64,000 nt of DNA. Source: Nevskiaceae bacterium. GTDB taxonomy: Bacteria > Pseudomonadota > Gammaproteobacteria > Nevskiales > Nevskiaceae. The position numbers and the translations under genes were made by a program. This document shows, one piece after another, positions 1 to 9,104 of the stretch. The stretch is from contig SCVA01000022.1 of assembly GCA_004297005.1 (NCBI GenBank), positions 1 to 64,000 of the forward strand, in the 5' to 3' direction. A model generated the notes under the pieces. It was not told the origin of the DNA, ran no database searches, and worked only from the letters and a program-made list of their open reading frames with translations. The stretch's first letter is position 1; each line of letters starts with the position of its first letter.

Positions 1-56
1 ATCTGCTCCACAGCACCACGCTTGAACTCAACGCTGTACTTCCTTCGCTTCGACAT
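1..56 (-). CDS. IS3-type transposase OrfA, N-terminal fragment cut by the window edge
   Basis: The complement opens with an ATG at 56 and reads MSKRRKYSVEFKRGAVEQ before leaving the window. A short basic start followed by a 'YSxEFKxxAV' block is characteristic of the helix-turn-helix OrfA of IS3-family elements. OrfA is the DNA-binding half of the transposase and is normally fused to the DDE half (OrfB) by frameshifting. The sequence AAGGAGTG just upstream on the coding strand is a plausible ribosome binding site. Only 18 codons are visible, so the IS group and the integrity of the element cannot be judged. Confidence 0.6.
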   Translation of the reverse strand, partial: MSKRRKYSVEFKRGAVEQ

Positions 57-553
57 AAACACTCCTTGTGGCCATCTTCGGCCTTCTTTGAAGTGTCCGC
101 GCTAACGGGGTAGAACCCCCGTTATCTGAAGAACTCGCCGGATGATGACTATGCCAAGCGTTGCCGAGAAGCTTTGGTGTCCGGCGCAGGTTTAGTGGCG
201 CTTCCAATACCGCCGGCACCTGACTTTCGGCCAGACGAATCTGTGAGAAGCGAAACATAACCTTGCGTCTCGACCGACGCCCAAAGCACCTTGACGCCGT
301 CGGACAACCACGAAAGATGGGCAATCCTGAGAGTCCGCTGTGAGCTGCTCCCCCCTCTCGCAGACCACACAATCGTCCGCTCTCCTGCACTTCGCTGCCA
401 GCGGCAGTGCTACCCCCGCCCATCCCCATAACCGACCGCCAATTTGGTCAAGTCTCATGGCACACCAAGCCCATGTGACTAACACATGGCCATAAAAAAC
501 CCGCCAGCACCTCTCGGTGCGGGCGGGCCTTTAGGGCGCTCTAGCGGAGTGGC
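57..553. other. gene-free stretch between the IS fragment and fda
   Basis: About 500 bases with no convincing gene. The first 70 or so probably belong to the upstream end of the IS element, since they lie directly in front of OrfA, but no terminal inverted repeat can be confirmed without the other end. Overlapping open frames of 73 to 133 codons on the minus strand have no recognisable domain and conflict with one another. The right end holds the fda terminator. Confidence 0.5.
494..527 (-). terminator. rho-independent terminator of fda
   Basis: On the minus strand a G+C-rich hairpin (arms 500-511 and 516-527, one mismatched pair, loop 512-515) is followed by six T residues (complement of 494-499). 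It lies 27 bases beyond the fda stop codon and has the right orientation for that gene. Confidence 0.85.
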
Positions 554-1570
554 TTAGGCGGCCTTTTCCAGCGACTTGTCCCACTTACCCTGGGCGGCGA
601 GGCCGTTCATCTTGGCGCGGTGCAGGTGGGCCAGCTTGCCGGCTTCCACGTTGCTGCCGCCCCAGGCCTTGAGCGCGGCGGCCTGAAGGGCGCGGCCATA
701 GCTGAAGGTCAGGCCCCAGGTGAAGCCGCCGATCTTGTTCATGGCGTCGAGGTGGGCGGTGGCGAGTTCGTCGCTCTGGCCGCCGGAGAGGAAGGCGATG
801 CCGGGGACGGCGATCGGCACGCGGCGCTTCAAGACGCGCAGGGTGGCTTCGGCCACTTCCTGCACGCTGGCCTGCTCGGGGCACTTGATGCCGGGCACCA
901 CCATGTTGGGCTTGAGCACGATGCCTTCCAGCAGCACCTGCTGGGCGGAGAGCTCGGCGAACACGGCGTCGAGCACGATGTCGGTGACTTCCTCACAGAC
1001 CTCGATGCTGTTGTCGCCATCCATCAGCACTTCCGGCTCGACGATCGGCACGATGTCGGCTTCCTGGCAGAGCGCGGCGTAGCGGGCCAGGGCGTGGGCG
1101 TTGACGTGGATGGCGTAGTCGCTCGGGGCTTCTTCGTTGATGGTGATGACCGCGCGCCACTTGGCGAAGCGGGCGCCGGCGGCCTTGTACTTCTGCAGAC
1201 GCTCGCGCAGGCCGTCGAGGCCTTCGGTGATGGTTTCTTCCAGGCCGCCGCCGGCCAGGGGCTGGGCGCCCTTGTCGACCTTGATGCCGGGGATCACGCC
1301 CTTGGAGGCCAGCAGTTCCGGGAACGGCACGCCGGCCAGGCTCTTCTGGAACAGGGTCTCCTCGAACAGGATCACGCCGGAGGTGTGCTGCTCGAAGCCG
1401 GGGGTGGTGAACAGCATGTCGCGGTAGGCCTGACGGTTGGCCTCGATGTTCTCCACGCCGATCTTGTCGAAGCGCTTCTTGATGGTGCCGGTGGACTCGT
1501 CGGCGGCAAGAATGCCCTTGCCGGGGGCAACCATGGCTTTGGCGGTGGCGTTGAGAATCTGTTCGTTCAC
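554..1570 (-). CDS. fda: fructose-bisphosphate aldolase, class I
   Basis: A 338-residue class I (Schiff-base) aldolase that cleaves fructose 1,6-bisphosphate to dihydroxyacetone phosphate and glyceraldehyde 3-phosphate in the cytoplasm. The start has the family hallmark APGKGILAADEST (residues 16-28). The catalytic lysine is K220 in LEGIVLKPNMV, and the FAKWRAV and VEPEVL blocks are intact. Length is close to the usual 340-360 residues. The start codon is GTG, with GAGG about 8 bases upstream. The gene stands alone with its own terminator. Many bacteria use the metal-dependent class II enzyme instead, so this class I form is a useful taxonomic hint. Confidence 0.95.
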   Translation of the reverse strand: MNEQILNATAKAMVAPGKGILAADESTGTIKKRFDKIGVENIEANRQAYRDMLFTTPGFEQHTSGVILFEETLFQKSLAGVPFPELLASKGVIPGIKVDKGAQPLAGGGLEETITEGLDGLRERLQKYKAAGARFAKWRAVITINEEAPSDYAIHVNAHALARYAALCQEADIVPIVEPEVLMDGDNSIEVCEEVTDIVLDAVFAELSAQQVLLEGIVLKPNMVVPGIKCPEQASVQEVAEATLRVLKRRVPIAVPGIAFLSGGQSDELATAHLDAMNKIGGFTWGLTFSYGRALQAAALKAWGGSNVEAGKLAHLHRAKMNGLAAQGKWDKSLEKAA

Positions 1571-1745
1571 GTAAGAACCTCGTTCGGATTGTCTTTAGGG
1601 CACTGAAAACCGGCGGGATTTTACCCGCAGCCGCCCCCCACGTCATCGCCGGGCCGGGGGAACCAGGCCCGCAAGCACCAACTCTCCCCAGCCTTTGGCC
1701 CAGGGATGCGGGCGGGGCCAGGGCATTCCCGGCTCTAACGGCGCC

Positions 1746-1858
1746 CTGCTTCCTCTCGGCAGGAAGCAGTCCCCTCCCCTACTTGCGGGGGAGGCTCAGG
1801 GTGGGGGCGACGAACGAGCCACGCCCCATCCCGGCCTTCCCCCGCAAGCGGGGGAAGG
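1746..1858. repeat. G+C-rich hairpin repeat cluster between fda and the RND gene
   Basis: The 327-base gap 1571-1897 carries no gene. It contains a hairpin with 9-bp arms (1746-1754 / 1761-1769), a C-rich/G-rich pair (1771-1794), and a perfect 11-bp palindrome with a 2-base loop (1835-1858, CCTTCCCCCGC / GCGGGGGAAGG). The last two share a CCC..GCGGGGG core in related form, as in dispersed intergenic palindromes. No T-run follows either side, so they are not convincing intrinsic terminators. Confidence 0.6.
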
Positions 1859-1897
1859 AGACCCGCCAGAACAGCGGGTGGGCGGGGCGGAGCCGGA

Positions 1898-4800
1898 TTA
1901 GCGCCGGAGGAAGGGATTGGCCGGTTGCACCTTGAACCAGGCCGCGTAGAGCGCCGGCAGGAAGCTCAGGGTCAGCAGGGTGGCGACGATCAAGCCGCCC
2001 ATCAGGGCGATGGCCGCCGGCCCGTAGAACACGCTGCGCACCAGCGGGATCAGCGCCAGCACCGCCGCAGCGGCGGTGAGCATGATCGGCCGGGCGCGGC
2101 GCACCGCCGACTCGACGATGGCGGTCCAAGGATCGTGGCCGGCCTTGATGTCCTGCTCGATCTGGTCCACCAGAATCACCGAGTTGCGCATGATGATGCC
2201 GGCCAGCGCGATCACCCCCAGCAGCGCCACGAAGCCGAACGCGGTCTGGGTGACCAGCAGCGCCAGCGCCGCGCCGATGATGCCCAGGGGCGCGGTGAAC
2301 AGCACCAGCATGGTGCGGCCGAAGTGCTGCAACTGGATCATCAGCAGCAGCAGGATCACCACCAGCATCTTCGGCATTTCGGCGTTGATCGAGTCATTGG
2401 CGACCTGATTGGCCTCCAGCGGCCCGGCGATGCCGATGCTGTAACCGACCGGCAGCCGCGACTTGATCTCGCCCAGTTGGGCGTCGATGGCATAGGCGGC
2501 ATCCGGCGACTGGATGCCGTCCAGCACTTCGGCCTGGATGGTGATCGCCCAGAGCCGGTCCCGGCGCCAAAGCACACCGGGCTCGAAGCTGGGCACCGCC
2601 TTGCCGAAGTGCGAGAACGGCACCGACTGACCGGTGGCGGTGGGCATGTAGGCGTCTTTCAGGCTGCCGAGCTGGTCGCGCTCCTCCAGCGGCTGGCGGG
2701 CGATGATCTCGACCTCGCGGTTGCGCTCGCGGTAGCTGCCGATGGGCGTGCCGGACAGGATGGTGTTGCTGGCGCCGCGCACGTCGTTGGAGCTGATGCC
2801 GAGCACCCGCAGCTTTTCCTGATCGACGTCGATCTTCATCACCGCGACCGGCTCGTGCCAGTTGTCGTGGACATTGCGGACCATGGGACTGGCGCGTACC
2901 AGCGCCTTCACCTCTTCGGTGAACTGCCGGACCACCGCCGGGTCCGGGCCCTGCACGCGGAACTGCAGGGGCCAGCCGGTGGGCGGACCGTTGGGCAGAC
3001 GGTCGATCTTGGTCCGCACTTCGGGGAACTCCTCGTCGACCCAGGCGTGGATGCGCTTGCGCAGACGCTCACGCGCCGCGAGGTCCGTAGACAGCACCAT
3101 GAACTGCGAGAGGTTGGTGTGGTTGAGCTGCTGGTCCAGCGGCAGGTAGAAGCGGGGGCTGCCGGAACCGATGTAGGCAACGTAGTCGCTCACGTCCTGG
3201 TCTTGCGCCAGCTTGGCTTCCATGCGCTTGGCGACGTCTTCGCTGGCGGCAAAGCTGGAGCCCTCGGGCAGCCAGAGTTCCACCATCAACTCCAGGCGGG
3301 TGGAGTCCGGGAAGAACTGCTTGGGGATGAAGCGGAAGCTGAACACGCCAACCAGGAACAGCAGCAAGGTGGCGACAATCACGGTCCAGCGATACTCGAC
3401 ACACCAGTTGATCAGCCGGCGCAGGCGCTGAAACCAGGGGCCGTTGAACAACTCGTGCTGTTCACCATCCGGCAGCCGATGCTCCTTGAGCAGCAGGTAG
3501 CCGATGTAGGGCGTGACATAGACCGAGGCGAACCAGGAAACAATCAGGGCGATGCCGATCACCTGGAACATCGACTGCGTGTACTCGCCGGACGCCGACT
3601 TCGCCAAGCCCACAGGCAGAAAGCCGGCGGCGGTGATCAGCGTGCCGGTGAGCATCGGGAAGGCGGTGGAGGTATAGGCGAAGGAGGCCGCCTTGAGCTT
3701 GTCGTAGCCCTCTTCCAGCTTACGGGCCATCATCTCCACCGCGATCATGGCGTCGTCGACCAAAAGCCCCAGTGCCAGTACCAGGGCGCCCAGCGAGATC
3801 TTCTGCAACTGCAGGCCGATGGCGTCCATCACCATGAAGGTTACACCGAGCACCAGCGGGATGGTCAGCGCCACCACCAGGCCGGTGCGGAACCCGAGCG
3901 ACAGGAAGCTCACCGCCATCACGATCACCACCGCTTCCACCAGCGAGCGCACGAAACCGCCGACGGCTTCCTTCACCACCTTCGGCTGGTCGGTGTACTG
4001 CTCGATCTCGATGCCGACCGGAAAAGCGCCGCGCAACTGCGCAATGCCGATCTCCAGGCCCTTGCCGACATGCAGCACGTTGGCGTCGTTGCGCATCACC
4101 ACGCCCAGCGCGATGGCCTCGCGGCCACGGTGGCGGATCTTGCTCTGCGGCGGATCCTGGTAGCCGCGGTAGACCTTGGCGAAGTCGCCGAGCCGGAAAC
4201 TGTTCTCGCCGACCCGGAAGCGGCTGTTCTCGATGTCCTGGAGGCTGTCGTAGTGACCATCGACACGCACGAAGATGGCCTGGTCGGCGGTATTGAGCAC
4301 GCCGGCCGGCGTCATCGCGTTGTAGCCGTTTAACGCCGCCTGCAACTGCTGGAAGCTGATGCCCAACTGGGCAAACTTGCGGTAGGAGAATTCGACGTAG
4401 ACCTTCTCCTCCTGCTGGCCCAGCACCTCGACCTTCTCTACCCCCGGCACCCGCAGCAGGCCGTTGCGCGCCTGGTCCACGTGGTCACGCAGCTCGGCGT
4501 AGCTGAAGCCGTCGGTGGTGAAGGAATACATGGCGATGTAGGTATCGCCGAATTCGTCGTTGAAGAATGGCCCGATCAGGTTGCTGGGTAGCGCGCTGCG
4601 CACGTCGCCGGCCTTTTTGCGCACCTGATACCAGATGTTCTTGACCTCCTTGACCGGCGTTTCCTCGCGCAGGAACACCATCACCGCCGCCTCGCCGGGC
4701 TTGGCGTAGCTCTGCAGCTTGTCGAGGTAGGGCGTCTCCTGCAGCTTGGCTTCCAGCGGATCGACCACCTGCTGCGCCATCTCGATGGCGGTCGCACCCG

Positions 4801-4972
4801 GCCAGTAGGCACGCACCACCATCACCCGGAAGGTGAAGTCGGGGTCTTCCTTCTGCCCCAGCTTCAGGTAGGAAATGCCGCCGGCGACCAGCAGCAGCAC
4901 GATCAGGAAGCGGGTGAAGTTGGCGTGCTCAATGGCCCAGCGCGACAGATTGAAGCGGTCGGAGGTCTCCAT
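1898..4972 (-). CDS. RND efflux transporter, inner-membrane pump subunit
   Basis: A 1024-residue resistance-nodulation-division pump of the AcrB/MexB superfamily, expected to be a proton-driven trimer exporting hydrophobic compounds. A single helix near residues 22-40 is followed by a large periplasmic loop, a helix bundle, a second periplasmic loop and a second bundle ending near residue 1015. The proton-relay aspartates of TM4 are present as D406-D407 in LLVDDAM, matching D407/D408 of AcrB. GPPTGWPLQF and GIIMRNSVILVDQIEQD are typical of pumps outside the strict AcrB subgroup. It lies 13 bases after the adaptor gene and is the last gene of the tetR-adaptor-pump run. No outer-membrane factor is encoded nearby. 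The substrate cannot be read from the sequence. Confidence 0.93.
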   Translation of the reverse strand: METSDRFNLSRWAIEHANFTRFLIVLLLVAGGISYLKLGQKEDPDFTFRVMVVRAYWPGATAIEMAQQVVDPLEAKLQETPYLDKLQSYAKPGEAAVMVFLREETPVKEVKNIWYQVRKKAGDVRSALPSNLIGPFFNDEFGDTYIAMYSFTTDGFSYAELRDHVDQARNGLLRVPGVEKVEVLGQQEEKVYVEFSYRKFAQLGISFQQLQAALNGYNAMTPAGVLNTADQAIFVRVDGHYDSLQDIENSRFRVGENSFRLGDFAKVYRGYQDPPQSKIRHRGREAIALGVVMRNDANVLHVGKGLEIGIAQLRGAFPVGIEIEQYTDQPKVVKEAVGGFVRSLVEAVVIVMAVSFLSLGFRTGLVVALTIPLVLGVTFMVMDAIGLQLQKISLGALVLALGLLVDDAMIAVEMMARKLEEGYDKLKAASFAYTSTAFPMLTGTLITAAGFLPVGLAKSASGEYTQSMFQVIGIALIVSWFASVYVTPYIGYLLLKEHRLPDGEQHELFNGPWFQRLRRLINWCVEYRWTVIVATLLLFLVGVFSFRFIPKQFFPDSTRLELMVELWLPEGSSFAASEDVAKRMEAKLAQDQDVSDYVAYIGSGSPRFYLPLDQQLNHTNLSQFMVLSTDLAARERLRKRIHAWVDEEFPEVRTKIDRLPNGPPTGWPLQFRVQGPDPAVVRQFTEEVKALVRASPMVRNVHDNWHEPVAVMKIDVDQEKLRVLGISSNDVRGASNTILSGTPIGSYRERNREVEIIARQPLEERDQLGSLKDAYMPTATGQSVPFSHFGKAVPSFEPGVLWRRDRLWAITIQAEVLDGIQSPDAAYAIDAQLGEIKSRLPVGYSIGIAGPLEANQVANDSINAEMPKMLVVILLLLMIQLQHFGRTMLVLFTAPLGIIGAALALLVTQTAFGFVALLGVIALAGIIMRNSVILVDQIEQDIKAGHDPWTAIVESAVRRARPIMLTAAAAVLALIPLVRSVFYGPAAIALMGGLIVATLLTLSFLPALYAAWFKVQPANPFLRR

Positions 4973-4985
4973 GTCCGGCTCCGGC

Positions 4986-6095
4986 TCAGCCCGCCGCCGG
5001 CTTCGGCGCCGCAGGCTGGGCCGGCGGCGCGGCCAGCAGCTTCACCTTTTGCCCGGCATACAGGTAGGCGGCGCCGGCGGTCACCACCATCTCGCCCGTG
5101 CTCAGCCCGGAGCCGATCAGCACCTGACTGCCTTCAACTCCGGCGAACTGCACTGGCTTGAAGCGCACGCTGGAGGTCTGGGGATCCACCACCCAGACGC
5201 CGGCCTTGCCTTCCTGGGTGACCATGGCCGCCGAGGGCAGATGAATCAGGTCCGGCTGGCCCGGCAGCGGGATGCTCACCGTCGCGGTCATCCGCAGCTT
5301 CATTTCCGGCGGCGGCTCGGCGACGCTCACCCGCAGTCCGTAGGTACGTGCATAGGGATCGGCGGCAGACGAGAGTTCACGAATGCGTCCAACGAAGGTC
5401 TTGCCCGGCAGCGACCACAACGAGACCGTCACCGGCATGCCAACGCTCAGGCTGCTGACCCGATCCTCCGGAATCGAGACCGCCACTTCGATCTCACCCT
5501 GTCGGGCAATCTGGATCACCGGCTGGCCGGCGGCCACCACCTGCCCCGCCTCGGCAAGCACTGCGGTGACCACCCCGTCGCTGTCGGCGAGCAGGCGCGA
5601 ATAGGCGGTCTGGTTGGTCTGCACCGCCGCCTGCGCCACCACCGCCTCGGCCTGCGCCTTGGTGGCCTTCAACTGGGTTTCCTGGCGGTCGTATTCCGAC
5701 TTGCTGATGAAGCCCTTGGCCAGCAGCTCCTTGACCCGGCGGTAGTCCAGCTCCGCAACCTCGGCCTGCGCGCGCGCGGCGGCGACCTGGGCCTGGGCGG
5801 CAGACTCGCTAAGCACCAGATCCTTGGGATCCAGCTGGGCCAGCACCTGGCCAGCCTTCACCTGCATACCAACGTCCACCTTGCGGCTCACCAGCTTGCC
5901 CGACACCCGGAAGCCCAGGGTGGATTCGTAGCGGGCGCGGACCTCGCCGGAATAGCGGTGCTCGGCCAAGGTCTGGCTGGCGCCGACCGTGAGGGTGCGT
6001 ACCGGGCGGATATCCTCCACCGGCTCGGGCGCCTTGCCGCAAGCCGCCAGCACCAGGGCCATCGCGCTCAAGCCCAGCCACATTCCAGTCTTCAT
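4986..6095 (-). CDS. RND efflux periplasmic adaptor (membrane fusion protein), lipoprotein
   Basis: A 369-residue adaptor that should bridge the inner-membrane pump to an outer-membrane channel. The N-terminus is a lipoprotein signal ending in VLAACG (C19). Then come a lipoyl half-motif, an alpha-helical hairpin (about residues 95-160, rich in Ala, Glu, Gln and Lys), the second lipoyl half with 'SDGVVTAVLAEAGQVV', a beta-barrel, and a membrane-proximal domain ending in a Pro/Ala tail. GGAGAGG lies upstream of the ATG at good spacing. It is the first gene behind the operator at 6146-6167. Confidence 0.92.
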   Translation of the reverse strand: MKTGMWLGLSAMALVLAACGKAPEPVEDIRPVRTLTVGASQTLAEHRYSGEVRARYESTLGFRVSGKLVSRKVDVGMQVKAGQVLAQLDPKDLVLSESAAQAQVAAARAQAEVAELDYRRVKELLAKGFISKSEYDRQETQLKATKAQAEAVVAQAAVQTNQTAYSRLLADSDGVVTAVLAEAGQVVAAGQPVIQIARQGEIEVAVSIPEDRVSSLSVGMPVTVSLWSLPGKTFVGRIRELSSAADPYARTYGLRVSVAEPPPEMKLRMTATVSIPLPGQPDLIHLPSAAMVTQEGKAGVWVVDPQTSSVRFKPVQFAGVEGSQVLIGSGLSTGEMVVTAGAAYLYAGQKVKLLAAPPAQPAAPKPAAG

Positions 6096-6133
6096 TTCCC
6101 TCTCCTCGCGACGGCAAGCCCTGGGAGGCGGCC

Positions 6134-6161
6134 ATCATTTAAAAGTGACGACTTTTGGCAA
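6134..6161 (-). promoter_or_regulatory. promoter of the adaptor-pump genes
   Basis: Complement of 6156-6161 reads TTGCCA (-35) and complement of 6134-6139 reads AATGAT (-10), 16 bases apart. The TGACGA operator covers the -35 and part of the spacer, which is the expected geometry for repression. The boxes are imperfect, so the exact positions are inferred. Confidence 0.5.
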
Positions 6162-6167
6162 TCGTCA
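6146..6167. promoter_or_regulatory. TetR operator O1 (in front of the adaptor gene)
   Basis: A 22-bp dyad with the form TGACGA-N10-TCGTCA. The same half sites with the same spacing recur at 6780-6801 over the regulator's own promoter. Two identical-architecture dyads, one at each promoter of the locus, strongly suggest they are the sites of the adjacent TetR protein. Confidence 0.75.
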
Positions 6168-6184
6168 TGAAACCAGCAAAAAAA

Positions 6185-6778
6185 TCAGCCCTTCAGGGCC
6201 CGCACCAGGAACTCGCCCATGGCGACGGCCTGACGCTTGTGATCCTTGGCGAACTGCTCGGCGACGATCTGCGGATGGCAGAACGGCAGCATGGCGTTGT
6301 TGACGCAGGTTTCCACGAAGTCGAGGTCGGCCTTGGCGAACTCGCCCGACTTGATGCCTTCGGCGATCAGGCCGCGGACGATGGCGCGAATACGGCGGAT
6401 GTGGGCGTCGATCACGCCCCATTGCTCGCGCATGGCCTTGGCGCACAGCTCATGCACCTCGGTGTCCTTCAGGAAGCGTTCGCAGGAGAAACTGTGCATC
6501 TCCAGCAGCAGCTTGCGCAGACGATCCGCCGCCGGCCGCTGCTCCGCCACCACCGCCTCGGCCTTCTGCTCGACCTCGGTCAGCAGCACCTCGGTGATCG
6601 CCTCGTTGATCGCCGCCTTGCTCTCGAAGAAGCGGTAGATGTTGGCGGGCGACATCTCGCATTCGCGAGCGATGTCGGCGACCGTGGTCTTGGCATAGCC
6701 CCAGGCGCGGAACAGCCGTTCCGCCGTCGCCAGAATCTGGCCACGGACCTCGGGTTGGGTAATGGATGCGCTGCGCAT
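6185..6778 (-). CDS. TetR-family repressor of the efflux operon
   Basis: A 197-residue TetR/AcrR-type regulator. The helix-turn-helix occupies roughly the first 50 residues ('ATAERLFRAWGYAKTTVADIARECEMSP..YRFFESK' region), followed by an all-helical ligand and dimer domain. The start MRSASITQ at 6778 is preferred to an upstream ATG at 6802, because the longer version would begin inside the operator and its -10 box. The gene lies just upstream of the adaptor-pump pair on the same strand, and operators at both promoters point to autorepression and pump control. The inducing ligand is unknown. Confidence 0.88.
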   Translation of the reverse strand: MRSASITQPEVRGQILATAERLFRAWGYAKTTVADIARECEMSPANIYRFFESKAAINEAITEVLLTEVEQKAEAVVAEQRPAADRLRKLLLEMHSFSCERFLKDTEVHELCAKAMREQWGVIDAHIRRIRAIVRGLIAEGIKSGEFAKADLDFVETCVNNAMLPFCHPQIVAEQFAKDHKRQAVAMGEFLVRALKG

Positions 6779-6779
6779 G

Positions 6780-6801
6780 TGACGAATACTAATTTTCGTC
6801 A
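6780..6801. promoter_or_regulatory. TetR operator O2 (autoregulatory)
   Basis: TGACGAA (6780-6786) and TTCGTCA (6795-6801) form perfect 7-bp arms around an 8-base centre. The core TGACGA-N10-TCGTCA matches O1. It overlaps the predicted -10 box of tetR and ends one base before the chosen start codon. Confidence 0.78.
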
Positions 6802-6815
6802 CTCGTAATTAGCAA
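6786..6815 (-). promoter_or_regulatory. tetR promoter
   Basis: Complement of 6810-6815 gives TTGCTA and of 6786-6791 gives TAGTAT, with 18 bases between. The -10 box ends 7 bases before the ATG at 6778, so the transcript would have almost no leader. The operator covers the -10. Confidence 0.5.
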
Positions 6816-6854
6816 CTACCTCGCAGGTCATTCCCCGCCGCACAAGGCCGGACC

Positions 6855-7793
6855 TCACCCCGGGGCCTGGTCACGCCCCAGACGGGCCAGTTCCAGCATC
6901 TGCTCGCGCAGCCAGCGCCGCACCGGCTCGTCCTCAAAAGAGGGGTGCCAATAGAGATGCCCCTGCACCGCCGGCAGCCTCAGCGGCAACGACAAAATGT
7001 GCAGACCGAAGCGCTCGCGCAACCATTCCGCCTGGGTGCGCGGCAGGGTCAGCAACAAGTCGGTCGCGGCGACCGCGCGCGCCGCCGCCTCGTGACTCTG
7101 ACAACGCAGACGCACCCGCCGCTCTATGCCGAGCCGCCCCAACTCGAATTCCTCCATCGCCGGCCCGCTGCGGCGCGAGGAGACGGTGACATGGTCGGCC
7201 CGACGGTAGTCAGCCGCCGTCAGGCGCCGCGCGACGGCGGCGACCACGCAGTAGCGGTCCTCGAACAATGGCGCGTGGCGCAGGCCCTGCACCGGCTGGG
7301 CGATATCCACCGCCAGGTCCAGGCGGCCGGCGGCGAGATCGGTCTTCAGCTCGCTACGTTCGATGCGGACGCTGCTCAGCACCGCCTCCGGCGCGGCCTC
7401 GGCCAAGCGGGCGAGCAGCGGCGGCAACAGCATGGGCTCCATCTCGTCGGCCATCGCCAGCCGCACCCGCCGCAGTTCGCGGGTCGGATCAAAGCTGCGC
7501 TCCGGCCGCAATATCGTCTCCAGGCTGGCCAGGGACTCGGACAGGCGGGGTGCCAGTTGTTCGGCCCTGGGGGTGGGCACCAGCCTGCCGCCCTGGCGCC
7601 GGAACAGGGGGTCGTCGATCTGCCGGCGCAGGCGCGCGAGCGCATGGCTGACCGCCGGCTGGCTCAGGTGCAGCGCCGCCGCCGCCTTACCCAGGTGCCG
7701 CTCGCGGTAAACCTGGTCGAACACCCGCAGCAGGTTCAGGTCCAGCCGCGAAAGACGCCCCCGTTCGTTCGGATGTTCATTCGTTTCCTGCAT
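6855..7793 (-). CDS. LysR-family transcriptional regulator
   Basis: A 312-residue LysR-type regulator. The N-terminal winged helix (about residues 16-75) contains LDLNLLRVFDQVYRERHLGK and LHLSQPAVSHALARLRRQ, and DPLFRRQGGRLVPTPRAEQL marks its end; a periplasmic-binding-like effector domain follows. It is transcribed away from the acyl-CoA dehydrogenase operon with 78 bases between the starts, the usual arrangement for a LysR protein that controls its divergent neighbour. The effector is probably an intermediate of that pathway (inference). Confidence 0.9.
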   Translation of the reverse strand: MQETNEHPNERGRLSRLDLNLLRVFDQVYRERHLGKAAAALHLSQPAVSHALARLRRQIDDPLFRRQGGRLVPTPRAEQLAPRLSESLASLETILRPERSFDPTRELRRVRLAMADEMEPMLLPPLLARLAEAAPEAVLSSVRIERSELKTDLAAGRLDLAVDIAQPVQGLRHAPLFEDRYCVVAAVARRLTAADYRRADHVTVSSRRSGPAMEEFELGRLGIERRVRLRCQSHEAAARAVAATDLLLTLPRTQAEWLRERFGLHILSLPLRLPAVQGHLYWHPSFEDEPVRRWLREQMLELARLGRDQAPG

Positions 7794-7800
7794 AACGCCT

Positions 7801-7845
7801 CATTCAGACAAATCAGTTCATGAATCGACCGCGGCAGCATACGAT
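7801..7845. promoter_or_regulatory. divergent promoter region between lysR and the ACAD operon
   Basis: The gap holds the 8-bp palindrome TTCATGAA (7817-7824) inside a wider ATTCA..TGAAT dyad (7802-7825), a plausible LysR site. A -10-like TACGAT (7840-7845) points rightward. No clear -35 was seen, as is common at activator-dependent promoters. Confidence 0.35.
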
Positions 7846-7871
7846 GCCGTCCACCCTGCGAGGAGAACGCC

Positions 7872-9100
<1,229 letters not shown>

Positions 9101-9104
<4 letters not shown>

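Noticed and set aside
28..485. Minus-strand frames of 73-133 codons in the left gap
   Set aside because: Three mutually overlapping frames with no ribosome site and no protein family; not supportable as genes.
620..1606. 328-codon plus-strand frame opposite fda
   Set aside because: It mirrors the aldolase gene in the opposite strand, has low-complexity Gly/Ala/His composition and no domain; a G+C-rich shadow frame.
1925..4333. 802-codon plus-strand frame opposite the RND pump
   Set aside because: Arises from third-position G+C bias of the pump gene; His/Gln/Arg-rich, with no recognisable domain.
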